Assembly (NCBI GenBank): GCA_003008705.1
Contig: PDUO01000088.1
Span: 95,463 to 150,566 of the forward strand
Direction of reading: 5' to 3'
DNA from: Pezicula radicicola
Taxonomy: Eukaryota; Ascomycota; Leotiomycetes; Helotiales; Dermateaceae
DNA: 55,104 bases
Shown here: in pieces, positions 10,921-23,470 of the stretch
Numbering within the stretch: position 1 is the stretch's first letter
Layout: each line of letters opens with the position of its first letter
Program-made: the position numbers and the translations under genes
The notes under the pieces: model-generated
The model's input: the letters and a program-made list of their open reading frames with translations, nothing else
The model's database searches: none
Told to the model about the DNA's origin: nothing

Positions 10921-11870
10921 GCAGAAACGGGCACTCTTTACAGTGGCAGCGACGATGACGACGACCTCCCTACTGTCGAAGAGCTCTTAAATCCTACCCT
11001 ACAAAAGAAGGGCTCCACAACAGCAGACCCGTACCCGGACAATACAGCCCTCGAATCACGGAGGTAGCTTCAGAGGAGAGGGGCGGCTTTATCGACTACA
11101 GCAGGTCCATACCAGGCGACAGCTCAGGCGGCAGTCCAGGTGAGCGTGTCTACTACCATTTGCCGTGGAAATAGACAACTAGTTATTCTAACATAGTATA
11201 GACGACCCGATCGACCTACTGGGAGACGGCGACTCGAGCGCCTCCGGGGTCGAAATCGGTGATAGCGGGCTCTATGCTGAAGATACTGCGCCAGATACAG
11301 ATCCTTTTGATAGCCCAGAGGCTACAGTCGACTCGGCAACTCCGGTGCCTCCTAGTCCTGATGATAGATGGCACGATATTGAGGACTTCCCTGACCTACC
11401 TCTGCGCTCGCGTCTTACAGAAAGAAAAAAACTTCGACGCCAAGTCCCACACCCCCTTCTGTGCCTCCTTTGTGCCTCTTGAGCGAGCTATTGCACGATC
11501 AGAAGAGCGCTAGAGGCCCTGATCCACGCTGTGCCACATCTGAGCCCACGGCACCCCTTCCTGCTCGTCTTAAAAGCACGCCTCGACATCACCCTATAGC
11601 GTTACTAGCGAGCCAGCTTAGTCAAGAGAGTTTTCCTAACACAAGTAGAAGCGTAGCAGACGATTACAAGCTAAAGGTGGTTAGACCTGTACTCGATATC
11701 GATTCTATTAATTAGGGGCAGAGGCAGCCGCAGGAGCTAGAGGCAGAGGAGGTGGAGGACGAAGCCAATGTAGATGATAACGAACTGCAGCAGGGGGCGA
11801 ATAGTGTGGCAGTTGCCCAGACGGCTGAAAGAGCTAGTAATACCCTCCTAAGGATGTTCACACAGTAGGA
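10921..11870 (+). pseudogene. Acidic, low-complexity protein relic
   Basis: Plus-strand segments are rich in Asp, Glu, Ser and Pro: SGSDDDDDLPTVEELL near 10945, then, after a possible intron (about 11140-11200), DDPIDLLGDGDSSASG running to DIEDFPDLPLRSRLTERKKL near 11430. A last segment (ELEAEEVEDEANVDDNELQQ) occurs near 11730. Stops and frame changes separate them. Such acidic tails are common in transposon-borne fungal ORFs, but nothing here identifies a family. Confidence 0.35.
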
Positions 11871-13308
11871 TAAATGAGATTTATGAGTGTCTTGTTATAA
11901 AATATCTAAAAATTCCAACTAATTTAAATATGTAGGGCAATGTAACAGAGCTCTTCTTTAACAGAGTAAATGAAGGACATAATGAGCTTACTCAGTGTAA
12001 TAATATATTTTATATTTAGTTACAGGTTGAGATTGGCAGTAATAGGATCTGTATGTCTACAGAATGTCAGCAATCTTTTGCTGTTGCGTAAGAAGCACGA
12101 TATAATGCCAGTAGGTGGTGGCATGTGACTACCTTGTCGGAAGCCTTCCGTGAGATATACAATCTACATTAGTCGCTGCCTGCCGCCTCTATTCTGAACA
12201 TTTGCCATTCCCCAAACCATCCTCAAGCGCCAAATCGACAATACCAGAATTAAGAATGTCAGAACAATTTCTGAAACCATTTCCGAGGCCATCCTAAGGA
12301 GAGACTCGAGCAACGTTAACACTAATCACCAGCGTCAAGTCTTGCATAGTACTTTTTCTTGTGCACTCCGAAGTTTGCATTGTAGGGGAGCTTGCGTTGA
12401 AAACCCCAGCAGCGAGACAGACATCTGCTATTCTCTGAAACATCTTTTATATTTGTTCTTCGCTAACAATTCGTGTTTATAATCGACTGCGCCTTCCCAA
12501 CTTTCGGCATTGTGCATCTTTATTACTCAGCCGTATGTGTCAAAATCCAGGAGAATCATCAACCCTAGAGCTATTTACTGGACAATTTGCTTTGCACTCA
12601 CTCTCGGATCAACAGTCAGAACCATGATTACGAGCCTCGTCTGCTTGTGCAGCCTTCAAATCAATGTGCTGTGCCGTGCGTGGCTCGGAGACTGCCGACC
12701 CTGCCGACCCAGTTTCATGATACCACCGTGAAGTAATACCGGTTGTGCAAAGGGATTCCTTGCATATGGAACTATTTTTAATCAAAATGGAGCGGAAGAA
12801 GGAGAATGAGATGAGGAGCAAAGCTAAGTAGGAAGAGACGGAGACACAAAACCGAGAAGGTCAGAGTACAAATAGGCATATACAAACTCTCCCTAGTACA
12901 GACTCTCCCCAGCACAATCTGTTCCATGTACAAAGTCTCTAATACAAATCATCCGAAGTGCCCACGTCCAATCATTTCTGTTTCCTTTCATGCCTCAACC
13001 AGAAATCATCACAAGTGTCTGTGCTTCCGCCCATGCCAGAACTACAAATTATCCCGAGTACAAGACTGTCCAAATGCCCTTCCTCCGATATCTATGCCCA
13101 TCTTTTGATTTGGTGGGATTCCCGCACCCCTTTTCTTTTCTTTTGTTTTGATGTCAATGCCTCCTCTTTGTGTTTGATTTGATGTGGTGCCCGCCCATTT
13201 TTGTTTTGATGTGATACCTGCCCATTCTTGTTTTAATTTAATGTCAATGCCTCCTCTTGCTATTTCCTTTGATACTCTCGACGAATTCAAGCTCCCGTCC
13301 CATATCCA
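11871..13308. other. Intergenic region with degenerate short repeats
   Basis: No gene recognised. At 12870-12935 a short TACAAACTCTCCC-like word recurs about four times. At 13130-13265 a TTTGATGTCAATGCCTCCTC-like unit recurs in degenerate form, mixed with GATGTGGTGCCCGCCCAT-like copies. These precede the Ulp1-protease gene and may belong to the same element. Confidence 0.4.
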
Positions 13309-13452
13309 GATGTTTACGTACACATATCACTTCCAGACTGAATCGTCCGGATGCTTACGTAAACATACAACTTCCGGACTGAATCGTCCGGGTGCTTATG
13401 TAAACATATCACTTCCGGACTGGTTACATAAAACTGTCACTCCCGGACTGGT
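13309..13452 (+). repeat. Degenerate tandem repeat upstream of the protease gene
   Basis: About 40-bp units containing TTACGTAAACATATCACTTC and GGACTGAATCGTCCGG are repeated: copies start near 13309, 13351 and 13391, and a shortened copy follows to 13452. The core CTTCCGGACTG occurs in each with one or two changes. The array ends about 180 bp before the ATG at 13635, so it could be promoter or subterminal transposon sequence. Confidence 0.6.
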
Positions 13453-13634
13453 TACGTCATCCACAAAATACACCACCAAACATATGCCGGCACCTTTGTA
13501 TCTTTCCTCCCAAGCAAAGTCCTTTCTCCCTCTTTTCCTTCCATACCAACAACAACCATGCGCCGTATTAACGACGTCTCGCAGTCACGGCAACAACCAC
13601 GACCAAAATCAAATCGCCTTCTCGCAAATGCCCA

Positions 13635-16600
13635 ATGGCGTCGTCACTGACCATCGACGAAGCTGTGCACAGATGTCGAGATGCATTTGCACAAAGCCAG
13701 CATGCTAATCACGATGCACTTCAAGCTTGGGACACATTGCGAAGCACCTACTATGCTCGCGACCGACAAGCGCCCTTTATGCAATGGGCAAAGGCGACGC
13801 TCGACTTTCTGAAGTTGGACGAACTATTGCTGCTTGCGCGAAGGAAGCACCAGGATCACTATAGGAATATTCCCTCGAGGGCTCGCCGGGGACTCGCAAG
13901 GGTGGCGGGAAAACTGGATGTGGATATATGGGAGCTCTACATGACTTTTGGCCCGGAAGTCATTACGCGCGACAACATAATAGACATGAATCAACTGCTG
14001 CTGCACTATTCACGCTTGACCCTTGGAGATCTCGAGACCGCACTGCACTCTGCACGCCAGGAACGGGGAATAAAGCCAGTCCGAGGTTCCAAGAAAGACC
14101 TTACCGTCTACACACGCAGCGATGTCATCCGAGCCCTCAAAAGCCTTCGCGAAAGCAATCTAGAAGAAACACCAGCTTCGGCTTCTGCTTCTGAAGCAGA
14201 GGCAGAGACCAACGCAGGCCAACAACTTCCTGACATGGACGACGCGGATGGCATTGAGCACATGGATGGGGAGGAGCTGACGGATGGGGATGAGAACATG
14301 GATGAGGTGGAGTCTGCCGGTAGGAATGAATACATGGATGGTCGGGATGAATTGATGAATAGAGGGGCACCAGTGGACGGAGAAAAGCTTGCAGTTGGAC
14401 ATCCGCGTGGAGACGAGCAAGCGAACTTGGCAGGCGCCACTGGTGGATCTCACCATCTCGGTGAAAACAAGGGATTGATTCATGGCACACACATCAAGGA
14501 CGGAGACAAGACCAACGGCGAAGAAAATGTCACTGTACATAAGAAGACCTGGCAGCAATCCAAGGAGAAAGATATCGACTGGCATGTCGCATCGGATACC
14601 AGGCTGGCTCCTAGAACGACGGAGAGAGAAGGGAGTCCGTATGCCATCACTCCTCCCTTTTCCGGATCTGAGAGCATAAGTTGTGGTGAGAGTCAGCCCA
14701 CAAGTCCAGACAACCGTTCTATGCACCACTCTTCTCGCAGAGTCTTAACACCGGAAATTGGCAGAAACACAGCACACACCCCGCTTGCCTTTGAAAGCCC
14801 TTTGTCTTCACGGTCTTTCTCTTCTTCCTATGAGAACGGAGATATTGAAGATACCTTTAAGGATGATTCCGATATTGAACAAGGGGCCATATCATTATCT
14901 ACAGATCGCGAGATTGCCTTTGGGTCGAGTCTTGGGTTCCAAGGCGAAAGTCCATTGTTGCTGATAAAAAAGCAGACAATAGAGACAGGTGTTGGTTTGG
15001 ACGGGCATGATGATCAAGACGTTCCTCAAGACATTCCTCAAGGCGTTCATCTACGAGCGGCTCCTGTCTCACCATTCTCAAAAACATTCCCCGTTTCCAC
15101 ACCTCCTTCAATTTCAAGACCAGAAAATTCCGACAGTTCTGGGCGATTGACTACACCATCTATTGATGGGATTGATGACGATCGATGGTGCTCTACTTCG
15201 ACTCTCAACTTTCGTGGCCATAAAATACGTGTCCGTGACTTTATTACGCTTGATAATAAGCAATGGCTTAATGACGAGGTAATAAATGTATACAATGCTT
15301 GGCTTGTAGAGTCTTTTAGGCCTGCCTCCAAAATCAAAATCTTTACAACATTCTTCTACCCTAGTCTTATACGAGGATGCTCCTCCGGAATTAACTACAA
15401 AAATGTTCAAAGATGGACGAAACACTGCAGCATATTTCAGTACAAACACCTTCTTGTACCGGTTTTCCAAAACAGCCATTGGTATTTAATTCTCATCCTT
15501 CATCTTGACAGATGCTTTTCGCCAAAACTTCAACCTCCGAGCACTGTAAAGAATCCGATCCGCGCTACCGAACCTCTGTTTTTGGTCCTCGACTCAAGCG
15601 CCAGAGGAGCCCGTTCTACAATTGTCTGCAACCACTTGAAGGCATATCTTTGCGCCGAAGCACAGCGTACCTCTGCATCACGAGTTGATACACTCGGGAC
15701 AGCGCCCATATTACATATGCCCGTGCTTCAACAAGACAACATATATGACTGCGGGGTGTTCATGCTAGAAAACATTGAAAGGTTTGTCCGAGATCCAGCA
15801 CATTTTATCCAACAAATATTCATAGGTAACACACCTACGTTTGGCCCAGCCCAGAAACGCCAAGCTATCCAAGATGTGCTACTGGACTTGAAGAGCGAAC
15901 AAGACTCCCGTATCGAGGAAACGTCTGGGGGAAATAAACAAATTCACGATGCTGCGAGTGGAGGCAGTGAAGCCTCTCTTCAACTATCACCCCCAGCAAC
16001 TATTGTTGAGCCAACGACAGCGCCAGCAGTTCGATCTACACGCGCCACCTTTCTAGATGACTCGGGTTAACGTCTCTCAAACCCCCTCCCGGCCTACAAC
16101 TCCAACTTCGAAGCCCGAGTCAGCAAAAAAAGTCTTGGATGCGAGGATGGCGTTTGGACTCGAGTTCCGATACCTTCCTATCTTCTAGACGAACGGGAAG
16201 AAGGTCCTCGGACTTTATTGGAACTACAAGGGAGCAAGTCTCCAGGCTCTAGAGCAGATAATAAAATTCAGGATGGTACTGCAGAGAAGCGTAAAGCTGG
16301 CGCTCATCTGATGATAGATGGTTCCAACGACGCGTACGAATTAAAGAGTGCCATTGTCTCGCTAACAAGTTCAAAAGAGGTTGCTAAAGAGGTTGCTGGG
16401 GGGTCAAACGAGCATTGTAAGTCAATTTGAAACCGCTTGCCGTATAGAAAATGAAGGCTAACACAAACCCCCAAGCTGCAGAGTCGAAATTTCATAGCGA
16501 CATCGAGGCCTTGCTCAAGAAGAGAAGAGAAGAGGACGAGGCCATCATGCTATTCATTGAGAAGCAGTCTGAAAACGTGGAGAAATATACGAAAGAGTTA

Positions 16601-17020
16601 GTCGACGCTGAAAAAACTATGCACGTCAACGATCTTGCTGTCAAACAGGCTACAGATGCCCACGATGCTCATACACAAGTTCTGAACAAAACACAAGCGG
16701 ATCTAGAAAAGGAGCAAAGGTGTTACACCAAGCTTCTTGCAGATGATGATCTCTCTAACCATATAGATTGGGTTGAAAGTTGTGCGATAAAGGTTGCTCA
16801 TTGCCATATAGAACTCAAGGCACTGCAAGCGCACAACTCGCAACTCACTAAGACTAGCAACCTTGCGCGAACAGACTTTGAGAGCTCGAAGTCTCATGTT
16901 GATTGCTTGAAAGCGAAGATTAGCGAGATACAGCGTAGTATAAACTTGGTTCGGGGTGGTGAAGAAGAGTATGAAAGTTACAGGCGGGAGAAGAGGAGGA
17001 AGCTTTGCTTTACAGACTAA
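13635..17020 (+). pseudogene. Ulp1/C48 cysteine protease with C-terminal coiled coil, one in-frame stop
   Basis: The ATG at 13635 opens 811 codons. Residues 1-170 are helical and basic; 175-500 are acidic and low-complexity, with repeated MD/DG/DE words. A Ulp1-type (SUMO-protease-like, family C48) domain spans about 510-750. Its catalytic set is visible: His615 in NSHWYL, Asp653 in LVLDSS, Gln700 and Cys706 in QDNIYDCGVF. TAA at 16068-16070 ends this frame, but the same frame stays open to a donor at 16417; a 59-bp intron (16417-16475) joins it to a 180-residue coiled-coil tail rich in Lys, Glu and Gln, ending at 17020. Read through, the protein is about 1,108 aa. The TAA may be a RIP-type CAA change, so the gene is either one stop from intact or makes a tail-less protease. 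Similar proteases occur in fungal accessory and transposon-related DNA. Confidence 0.7.
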
Positions 17021-17284
17021 AGGCTGTTTGCGTATCAAATAGTCGCCTGTGTATATATAATAGAGAAAGAATCAAGTATAAAATAACTAACTGTATAATA
17101 GTTTGCAGAATGTTGAATTACAGGAATAGTCCCCGATAAGTAGTTCCCTACAGAATACAACACCATTGCCACCACATATTGCTTCCCACTCAACAGGTTA
17201 TGAGCCCGGACAGCTCTTCCGAATCACAATGAGGCAATCAAGCAATCAAGTGTTCTGTCCGTTCCCTAGTACGACAACTAGTAT

Positions 17285-17400
17285 ATCCTCAAGTCCTGCG
17301 CAGAGCCACAGCTATCATTTCGAGTTGCGCAGAGCCGTAACCATTGTGCAGAGTCACGCCCATTCCCAAGTCAAGTACGCAGAGCCGCACCTATTCACTA
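17285..17400 (+). repeat. Degenerate GCGCAGAGCC repeats
   Basis: Four spaced copies of a GCGCAGAGCCAC-like word (variants TGTGCAGAGTCACGCC and ACGCAGAGCCGCACC) occur within about 110 bp. They lie just upstream of, or inside the 5' part of, the integrase relic. Confidence 0.4.
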
Positions 17401-19588
17401 AGCTCCAGACCGAGCAATTCAACATCATTAAAGTCAGAGCGCCCAACCTTCTCCCCAACCTCGTCGGAGCTCCTTACCAGCTACCCTAGGGCCATTAATT
17501 CAACGAGCAACTTCTTCTTTATATCGTGGCCCTGGACACGTCCACGAATTGTAACTCCTGGCCCTAATGACTCAACTCAGCAATATCGATTAAATATACT
17601 TGATCCTAACTCATCTCCAGCTGGCAATGACTACCTCCTTGATGCAAGCCTAGAGCCCGAAGACAGACCTTGTTAGACTTCTAAAATTAAAGAAGAATTT
17701 GAGCGTTGTCTTGATGAAAGAGAAGAAGACAGAACGATAAAGCAGAAGATTATACTTGATGGTGAGCGACGAAGTGATTATATTCGTTGGCTGTCAAACC
17801 CAAATGGCCCATATCTTGGAGAAAACGAAGATGCTCGCCAGGGTGGTCGAAATAGGAGAAATGACGCTCTTGCCCACTTTGAGCTACAAGATAGGTAGGT
17901 TTATAGGGAAGTAGAGAGTCGATTTCCGGCGCGCTTTGCAGCCTGTGAGTGGAATACCTTTCGAATAATCTGTGATGCTCATCGAAAACTCAAATACATG
18001 AAAGTCCAAAAAACATGGGAAGAGATTCGAAACCGATATTACGGGATTTCCGAGGAAAACATCAGATGTGTTATTGAGTGCTGTCGATTTTTGTAACGAA
18101 AGTGAGCGCCAACAAAAATCGAAGTCAATCACACTAATTCTTGCCCGTGGGCCATTTATGGATGTTGTTATAGATTTAATGGATTTTACCTCTCAGCCCG
18201 ATGGAGACATGCACTGAGTCTGCCAGCTTAAGGTTCCTGATAAGAACTCTAATACTCTGAAAGAGATGATAGAGCAATTTGTAGCTGATTTTGGGTGTCC
18301 TTGCTGTGGGTAAGTATATACCCCATATATTTCCTTTGTTTTGGTGTGGTGTTGTCAAACCGAATAAGGTAAAGTGCCTTGTTCCTAACCAAATTAGGTT
18401 AGATTTTCAAGTAAGCGAGGCTACATGGTTACGTTCCCCCAACCTTAAATCAACCTTTGGAGCCATTTTTCAGCCTATATAACGTGCCCGGGCTAACTTT
18501 AAGGGCTAGATATTTGGATAATGGCACTGAATTTAAAGGTTCTTTCAAGAGGTACTGCAAGAAGATGAAAATTCGAGTCATTCGAGGACGTCTACTCCAT
18601 CCCCAAACCCAGGGTTCTATTGAGGTTGCCAACAAACACTTTAAAGCCAAGCTTGCAGCTGTGAATAGGAGAAACAGTCAAATGAATGCGTGAAATATCT
18701 CCCCGAGATCCAAGAGCTTAGTAACACTATTCGGCCTGAAGGAATGCCCCTTAGTACAACTCCTTTTAAGGTCTTTTTCTCCAGGAAACCTTGGCAATTG
18801 ACACACAGGCTGCAGGCTGTTACTGATGTGGATTCGGATTCAGAGACAGAGGAAGAACCCGAGGAAGCAGCAAGAGAAGTTGTTGAGTCCTTGACTGAAG
18901 AGCAGCTTGCTCGGGTAGACGCAGAAGGGGCAATGGAGCCATATATTCTGTCAGAGCTTCAAAAACGTGTGAAAGAGCACAACCTTGCCATGGCTGATAA
19001 AATGCGGAAGAGAGGTCAAGAGCCTCGAAAGTTTGAGAAAGGGGAAGTTGCTATAAGGTATATTGAACCAAGATATCGTGACAAGTCAGAAACCTATCGG
19101 CTTCCGGTACGAGTGATCGATATTACAAAAAATGGCTAGTATATCCTTCTTTCCAACTTCGGAGTTTTGTCAGGAGCTCATGTTGCAAACACCTTGAATA
19201 AGTTCAAACTAATGGAGATTTCGGTCTCCTAATGGAAGTTGATTCATTACTTGACTTGTCAAAGCGTGGCAATCGAATAACTATACCCCAAACTGTTGTC
19301 AAGTACAACAACCGCCCATCATTGACTACTATTCGGAAAGCTGGTAGAGCCTCAACAAATGCTGTTGCTGCTGTTGCTGCTGCTAGAAAGGAAAAACGGA
19401 AGGCTTCTGAAGTTGTTGATATTGATAGGGAAGGGATAGGGATGGTGATAATGATGTCTTTGTTAATTAAGCAGGGCCTTCGGAAAGTCCTACCCGAAGC
19501 AGAAATAAGGCAGGAGGAAGAGGCAGAGGTGGCAGAGGTGGCAAGGGAAGGCCGTCAAAAAGAGTTCGATTTCTATGATTTGACTTGA
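17344..19588 (+). mobile_element. DDE-integrase transposon relic (Ginger/GIN1-like)
   Basis: The plus-strand frame reads a leader segment and then KIKEEFERCLDEREEDRTIK through TWEEIRNRYYGISEENIRCV, a zinc-finger-like integrase N-region. The rve core follows: VVIDLMDFTSQPDGD with Asp at 18173-18175, LDNGTEFKG with Asp at 18517-18519, and HPQTQGSIEVANKHFKAKL with Glu at 18622-18624, 34 residues between the second Asp and the Glu. The C-terminal part is acidic, with an RYRDKSETYRLPVRV chromodomain-like stretch. No gag, protease or reverse transcriptase is visible, which favours a Ginger-like DNA transposon over an LTR element. Several stops, a sequence of different character between the first two acidic residues (about 18300-18480), and frame changes show that it is dead. 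Confidence 0.65.
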
Positions 19589-19639
19589 TATAGTGTCTAT
19601 TATAGTTATAAATTATTGTTATTGAATCACTAGATTACC

Positions 19640-19671
19640 CTGCATTCTAGCACCGTAGTGCCAGAATGCAG
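19640..19671. terminator. Perfect-arm hairpin after the integrase relic
   Basis: CTGCATTCTAGCAC and GTGCCAGAATGCAG form nearly perfect 14-bp arms around a CGTA loop, about 50 bp past the last open frame of the integrase relic. It may be a transposon-end or transcript 3' structure. Fungal terminators are not normally hairpins, so the role is a guess. Confidence 0.35.
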
Positions 19672-22640
19672 TGATATTTTTATATTAGCCTTGGCCCTTT
19701 TGCAACATTATTCCGCGAGCTCCCCATACAAATTCTTAGGGAAATCGGCGGGTTTCTGTTTATACGTATTAACAAATCACTAAATAGCAAGCCACTAAAT
19801 TCGTCACTTAACCTCTTCATCCCATTCAACCTCTTCAACTTCTACAACAACATCACCTGCGATCTCTCTCACCACCGCCATCTCATCAGCGCCCTCACAC
19901 TAGCCCAATGTCATGCCCGCGCTGACCACACATCTCTAACGCTGATCTCACATCCTGTCCTTGTGTTGAATGCACCCCTCTGCGTTGTTCATACCTCCCC
20001 CCACCCCCGGCCAACTTCATCAATTAAAATAGGATATTCCCAGAAACAAACAAGACAAACAGGGAGACTCGCAAGAGCTATGGACTCAACTTCCCCATAT
20101 CTGTAACTCGAACCCTTTCGCCAGATTAAAACAACGATTTGAAAAGGAAGAGCAGTAAGGCTTTAGGGTTCTTGTGGCCTCATTGATTGTTCACAAATAT
20201 AGCGGTATTGCCATCCATTTCAGAAACCACAAATCTTGCCCATATCCAGTTCATACCACAGATGAGCTGACGGCATTATTCTGGCAGTTGGTTTCCAAGC
20301 CACTCTCTTATATTTAGACTGTTTCTCCGATGTTATGTAAGCTGTTCGTGCATGATTCAGTACCCACTCTCTTTTTTGTATATGTAGTCTCATTTTCCTG
20401 CCTATAGAAAAAAAGCAATTGCCCATTGACTTCCGATCCATATATTCGTCAATATATTCTCCCATTTCCAACACTACTTGATTAGAGAATCGCACATTTC
20501 TTTTTTGTCCTTTTTTTTTTGCTCAGGTTGTTCGCTCAGGTGGTTCACTGAGGGAGAGTACACAAAAATGAAGATATATTGATCCTTGGCAGTTGTACCC
20601 ACTGGCCTAATTTGGCACAATTAAGCTGAATTGAATTGGTCAAATAGGTGGAATATATCATCATCGATTCCGTCAATACAACGATTTAGACAATTCGATG
20701 TGGGTTTGGTCAATTCGTAGCAATTTCGCGTATTATCGTCGAATTGGTCAATTCGACTAATAGAATTGATCAATTAATTAAATTGGTCAAATCGTCGGAA
20801 CACATCCCTTTGTGAGATGTTAACCTCACTTCATCGCATTTCTTTACTATAACAATTACTTACCAACACGACCTCAAGATGTACTGCCGTAATAAAACTA
20901 TCAATGCGGTCCTAAGATTCCATCAAGAAATTACCTGCTACCAATATCTAAACAATAGTGCGCTTATCGTACCGCCATCAAACGGCTGGAACTCTATTAA
21001 TATATAAGGGGAAAATGAAACCGTCCTCGACCTACTTTGCCACCTCCCATACCTCCGCCTAGAGAATCCATCCGAAAACTCCTCATTTACTGGGAAACCA
21101 TTCCGATCTACTACTCCGACAACCAGCACTTTATCTACACCTTTACCGACCTCATCAAGCACGAGGTCGCTACCATATCCGACCCAAAGCGGTATTATTA
21201 CGACCTGCAACAAGTTCAAGGACGCCGAGAGCAACGACCACTGCAGCAAGTTCGCGAGCGACAACAGTATCATAACCCAATAAATATATGCTTGGAATCC
21301 TATCCTAGGTGCGAATAGAGAGAACTGTGAGACACTCATTCAAGCCGGTGTAGACTACTGTATTGGTGTCTCTAGCAAATTAGCAACACCGTTAACCACA
21401 TTACCGACGTGCGACCTTGTCAGCGATTCCGACACAGAGCGGTATTGCTTCTTATTGTAATAAGATTGTCATCGCTTAAAGTGGCGATACTTTATAAACC
21501 TTCGAGCACCAATAAGTAGAAAATGATGAAATATAGAAAGAAGGTAAAATGAGGGGGAATTGTTGTATTGTCTGACCTTCTATCTACAGAGGATTTCTAT
21601 ATTCTATATACCCCGAGCGAGCATCGCAAAGGCCTTGTTTCTATACAAATTGAGCTAGTTTTCATGTCAAACTAATAAGCCACCAATGCACCGATCCTCC
21701 ATCATTAGAGCCTATGGCGGGAGGTGGAAATGAGGTTATATTATACGTGATCCGTGGCTGACATACTTCTTAATTGTTCGCGCAAGAAAACAGTAAGTAC
21801 CTAGGGATTCACATGTGCATTTCCTCCCTTGGCTGACATGCATTAGATGTCACAACGTAGGAGCTATATGGATATAATACGATATTAGGTCTAAACAGAG
21901 AAAATTGTTCACTGGAGTTCAAACTTAGCCATGGGTACTACGTGTCTGTGTCTCATCTTGAGCCGGAGCCCAGCAGAAGATAAAAGAGGGAAGTTTCATA
22001 AACCAAAAATTGAATCCAATCATAAATTTGGTTTCGTCGTAAGAGAGCTGAAGGCCTTATACATTTTCCTCAATGGGAGTATCTACACCTTCTAATAACT
22101 TAACTCCTACCGATCTTTTCGAAACAAATGTGGTGATTGGGTGGGTTTCGCTCACTGAGATTGAAAACAGATTTGGTTGGCGTTGACATTTTATATTGTC
22201 GGATGCAGCTATTGAACCATTTGGTTGGGGTAAAAGAAATGATGCATAGTAATGAGTTATGATCTTAAGGCCTTGTTATTATCCGGCGTAAGAAAATGTA
22301 ACTAAGTAAGCTTCAGTAAGATGTATCTCATTCTCCTAAGTTTAATAATCTCTCATCCTAGAATTATATACTTGGTCTGAACATTATAAGCTTTCTACGC
22401 TGCAATACTAATTTCACCAATAGCGACCCTCTCTCCAACAATGCCTTTCCATCGCGAAACACGAAGACGGCACACCAGGCTTAGGGGGTGTATAAATTTC
22501 GTGAGTTAGGAAATTACCCGAGCCTCGAGAATAAGATAAGAAAACAAACTCGTGAAGACCATCACCTAATTACTCTCAGTGGTGATCGGTTAGAATAATG
22601 GCCCCTACAGCACATGTAGCCGAGTCAAGAATCCGGTAGG
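19672..22640. other. Gene-poor region
   Basis: No protein family recognised. At 20620-20800 the word AATTGGTCAATTCG and close variants recur about six times on both strands, a degenerate short repeat. The frames at 20220-20495 (minus) and 21037-21318 (plus) are open but have no supporting motif. The rest is moderately AT-rich with no visible structure. Confidence 0.45.
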
Positions 22641-22649
22641 CATGTGTTT

Positions 22650-23470
22650 ATGTTACAAAGTTGGGCTTGAAATCTACTACCACTGGAAACCATTTGGTGC
22701 GTTCGTGCTGCCTTTGAATCCCGAATTTTGCAGTTGTCGACCGCAACGAGGGCCAGGATATCACTCTATGTTTGGACCTAACTTCTCTCTCAAACCCTAC
22801 TATCTGAGCCTGTAGCAAAGTCCAGCCACTCGTATCCAGCTAGTGCAACCCCTGATCCGGTGCTGCTACCTCTAGAGTTTAAGTGACTATCGCCTCGGGG
22901 GTTCTAGGGACACAGGTACTCGATCCAATCGGTCGTTGGTTACTCCCCTGAGGCGAACTGCATATATTTGGTTTTCCCCACGATTGTTGCACCTAGATCG
23001 AGAATACGTTGAATAGTAGGTGCAGTTTTGGTACGTACTCCGTAGGTTTTGCAGTAGGCTCGAAATTGGCCGGTGGTTTGAACACCGTTTATATCGAAAG
23101 TGTCCTTCACGGCAAATCTCAGCCTATACAAAGGTTTCAAAAGATCTGGTTTACGATACAGTCGCGAGGGTACTGGTATTCTTAAGTGTCTATCCTGACT
23201 AAGTAGAATGGCTGCTTCGAGGCTACAAAATGATATACATGTTATCTCACACTAGATGCATTGAAGGGTATTCGAGCGTTCTTACAAAATTTCGCCATGG
23301 ACATTTTTCTGAACACTAAAAGTTAAAAGGCATTATAAAGATCATCGTAGAGCCTCCATGTTTGATAGATGTTGCGATCTTGGATGAAGTACCGCCCGTC
23401 GGGTAGTGAGATACTAGTGATTTCCGACAGCACATAGCAGCAACTACAGTTCTTTTGGAGAAGAATATTC
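22650..23470 (-). pseudogene. Amidase-signature enzyme pseudogene
   Basis: The minus strand carries pieces of a fungal amidase in order. First GRYFIQDRNIYQTWRLYDDL (about 23330-23400), the usual N-terminal lead-in. Then IPVPSRLY and GLR-like RLRFAVKDTFDINGV with the catalytic Lys, and LGATIVGKTKYMQFASGE. TAA follows, then PTTDWIEYLCP, TAG, NPRGDS and [21 protein letters not shown], the signature containing the cis Ser. The nucleophile-Ser segment expected after GSD is destroyed. Stops replace Gln and Phe/Tyr-type positions and the frame shifts between the N-terminal part and the core. The gene is dead. Fungal amidases of this kind often sit in secondary-metabolite clusters. Confidence 0.65.

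Noticed and set aside
14108..14729. Long open frames on the minus strand (110, 117 and 189 codons)
   Set aside because: They lie opposite the acidic low-complexity part of the Ulp1 protease gene; their Ser/Pro/His-rich text is the mirror of GAT/GAG-rich codons.
18690..19139. Separate acidic chromatin-type gene
   Set aside because: It continues directly from the integrase core in the order expected for the C-terminal part of the same transposon protein.
21037..21318. Plus-strand 93-codon frame rich in Gln and Arg
   Set aside because: Low complexity, no domain, and the opposite strand is open over the same stretch.
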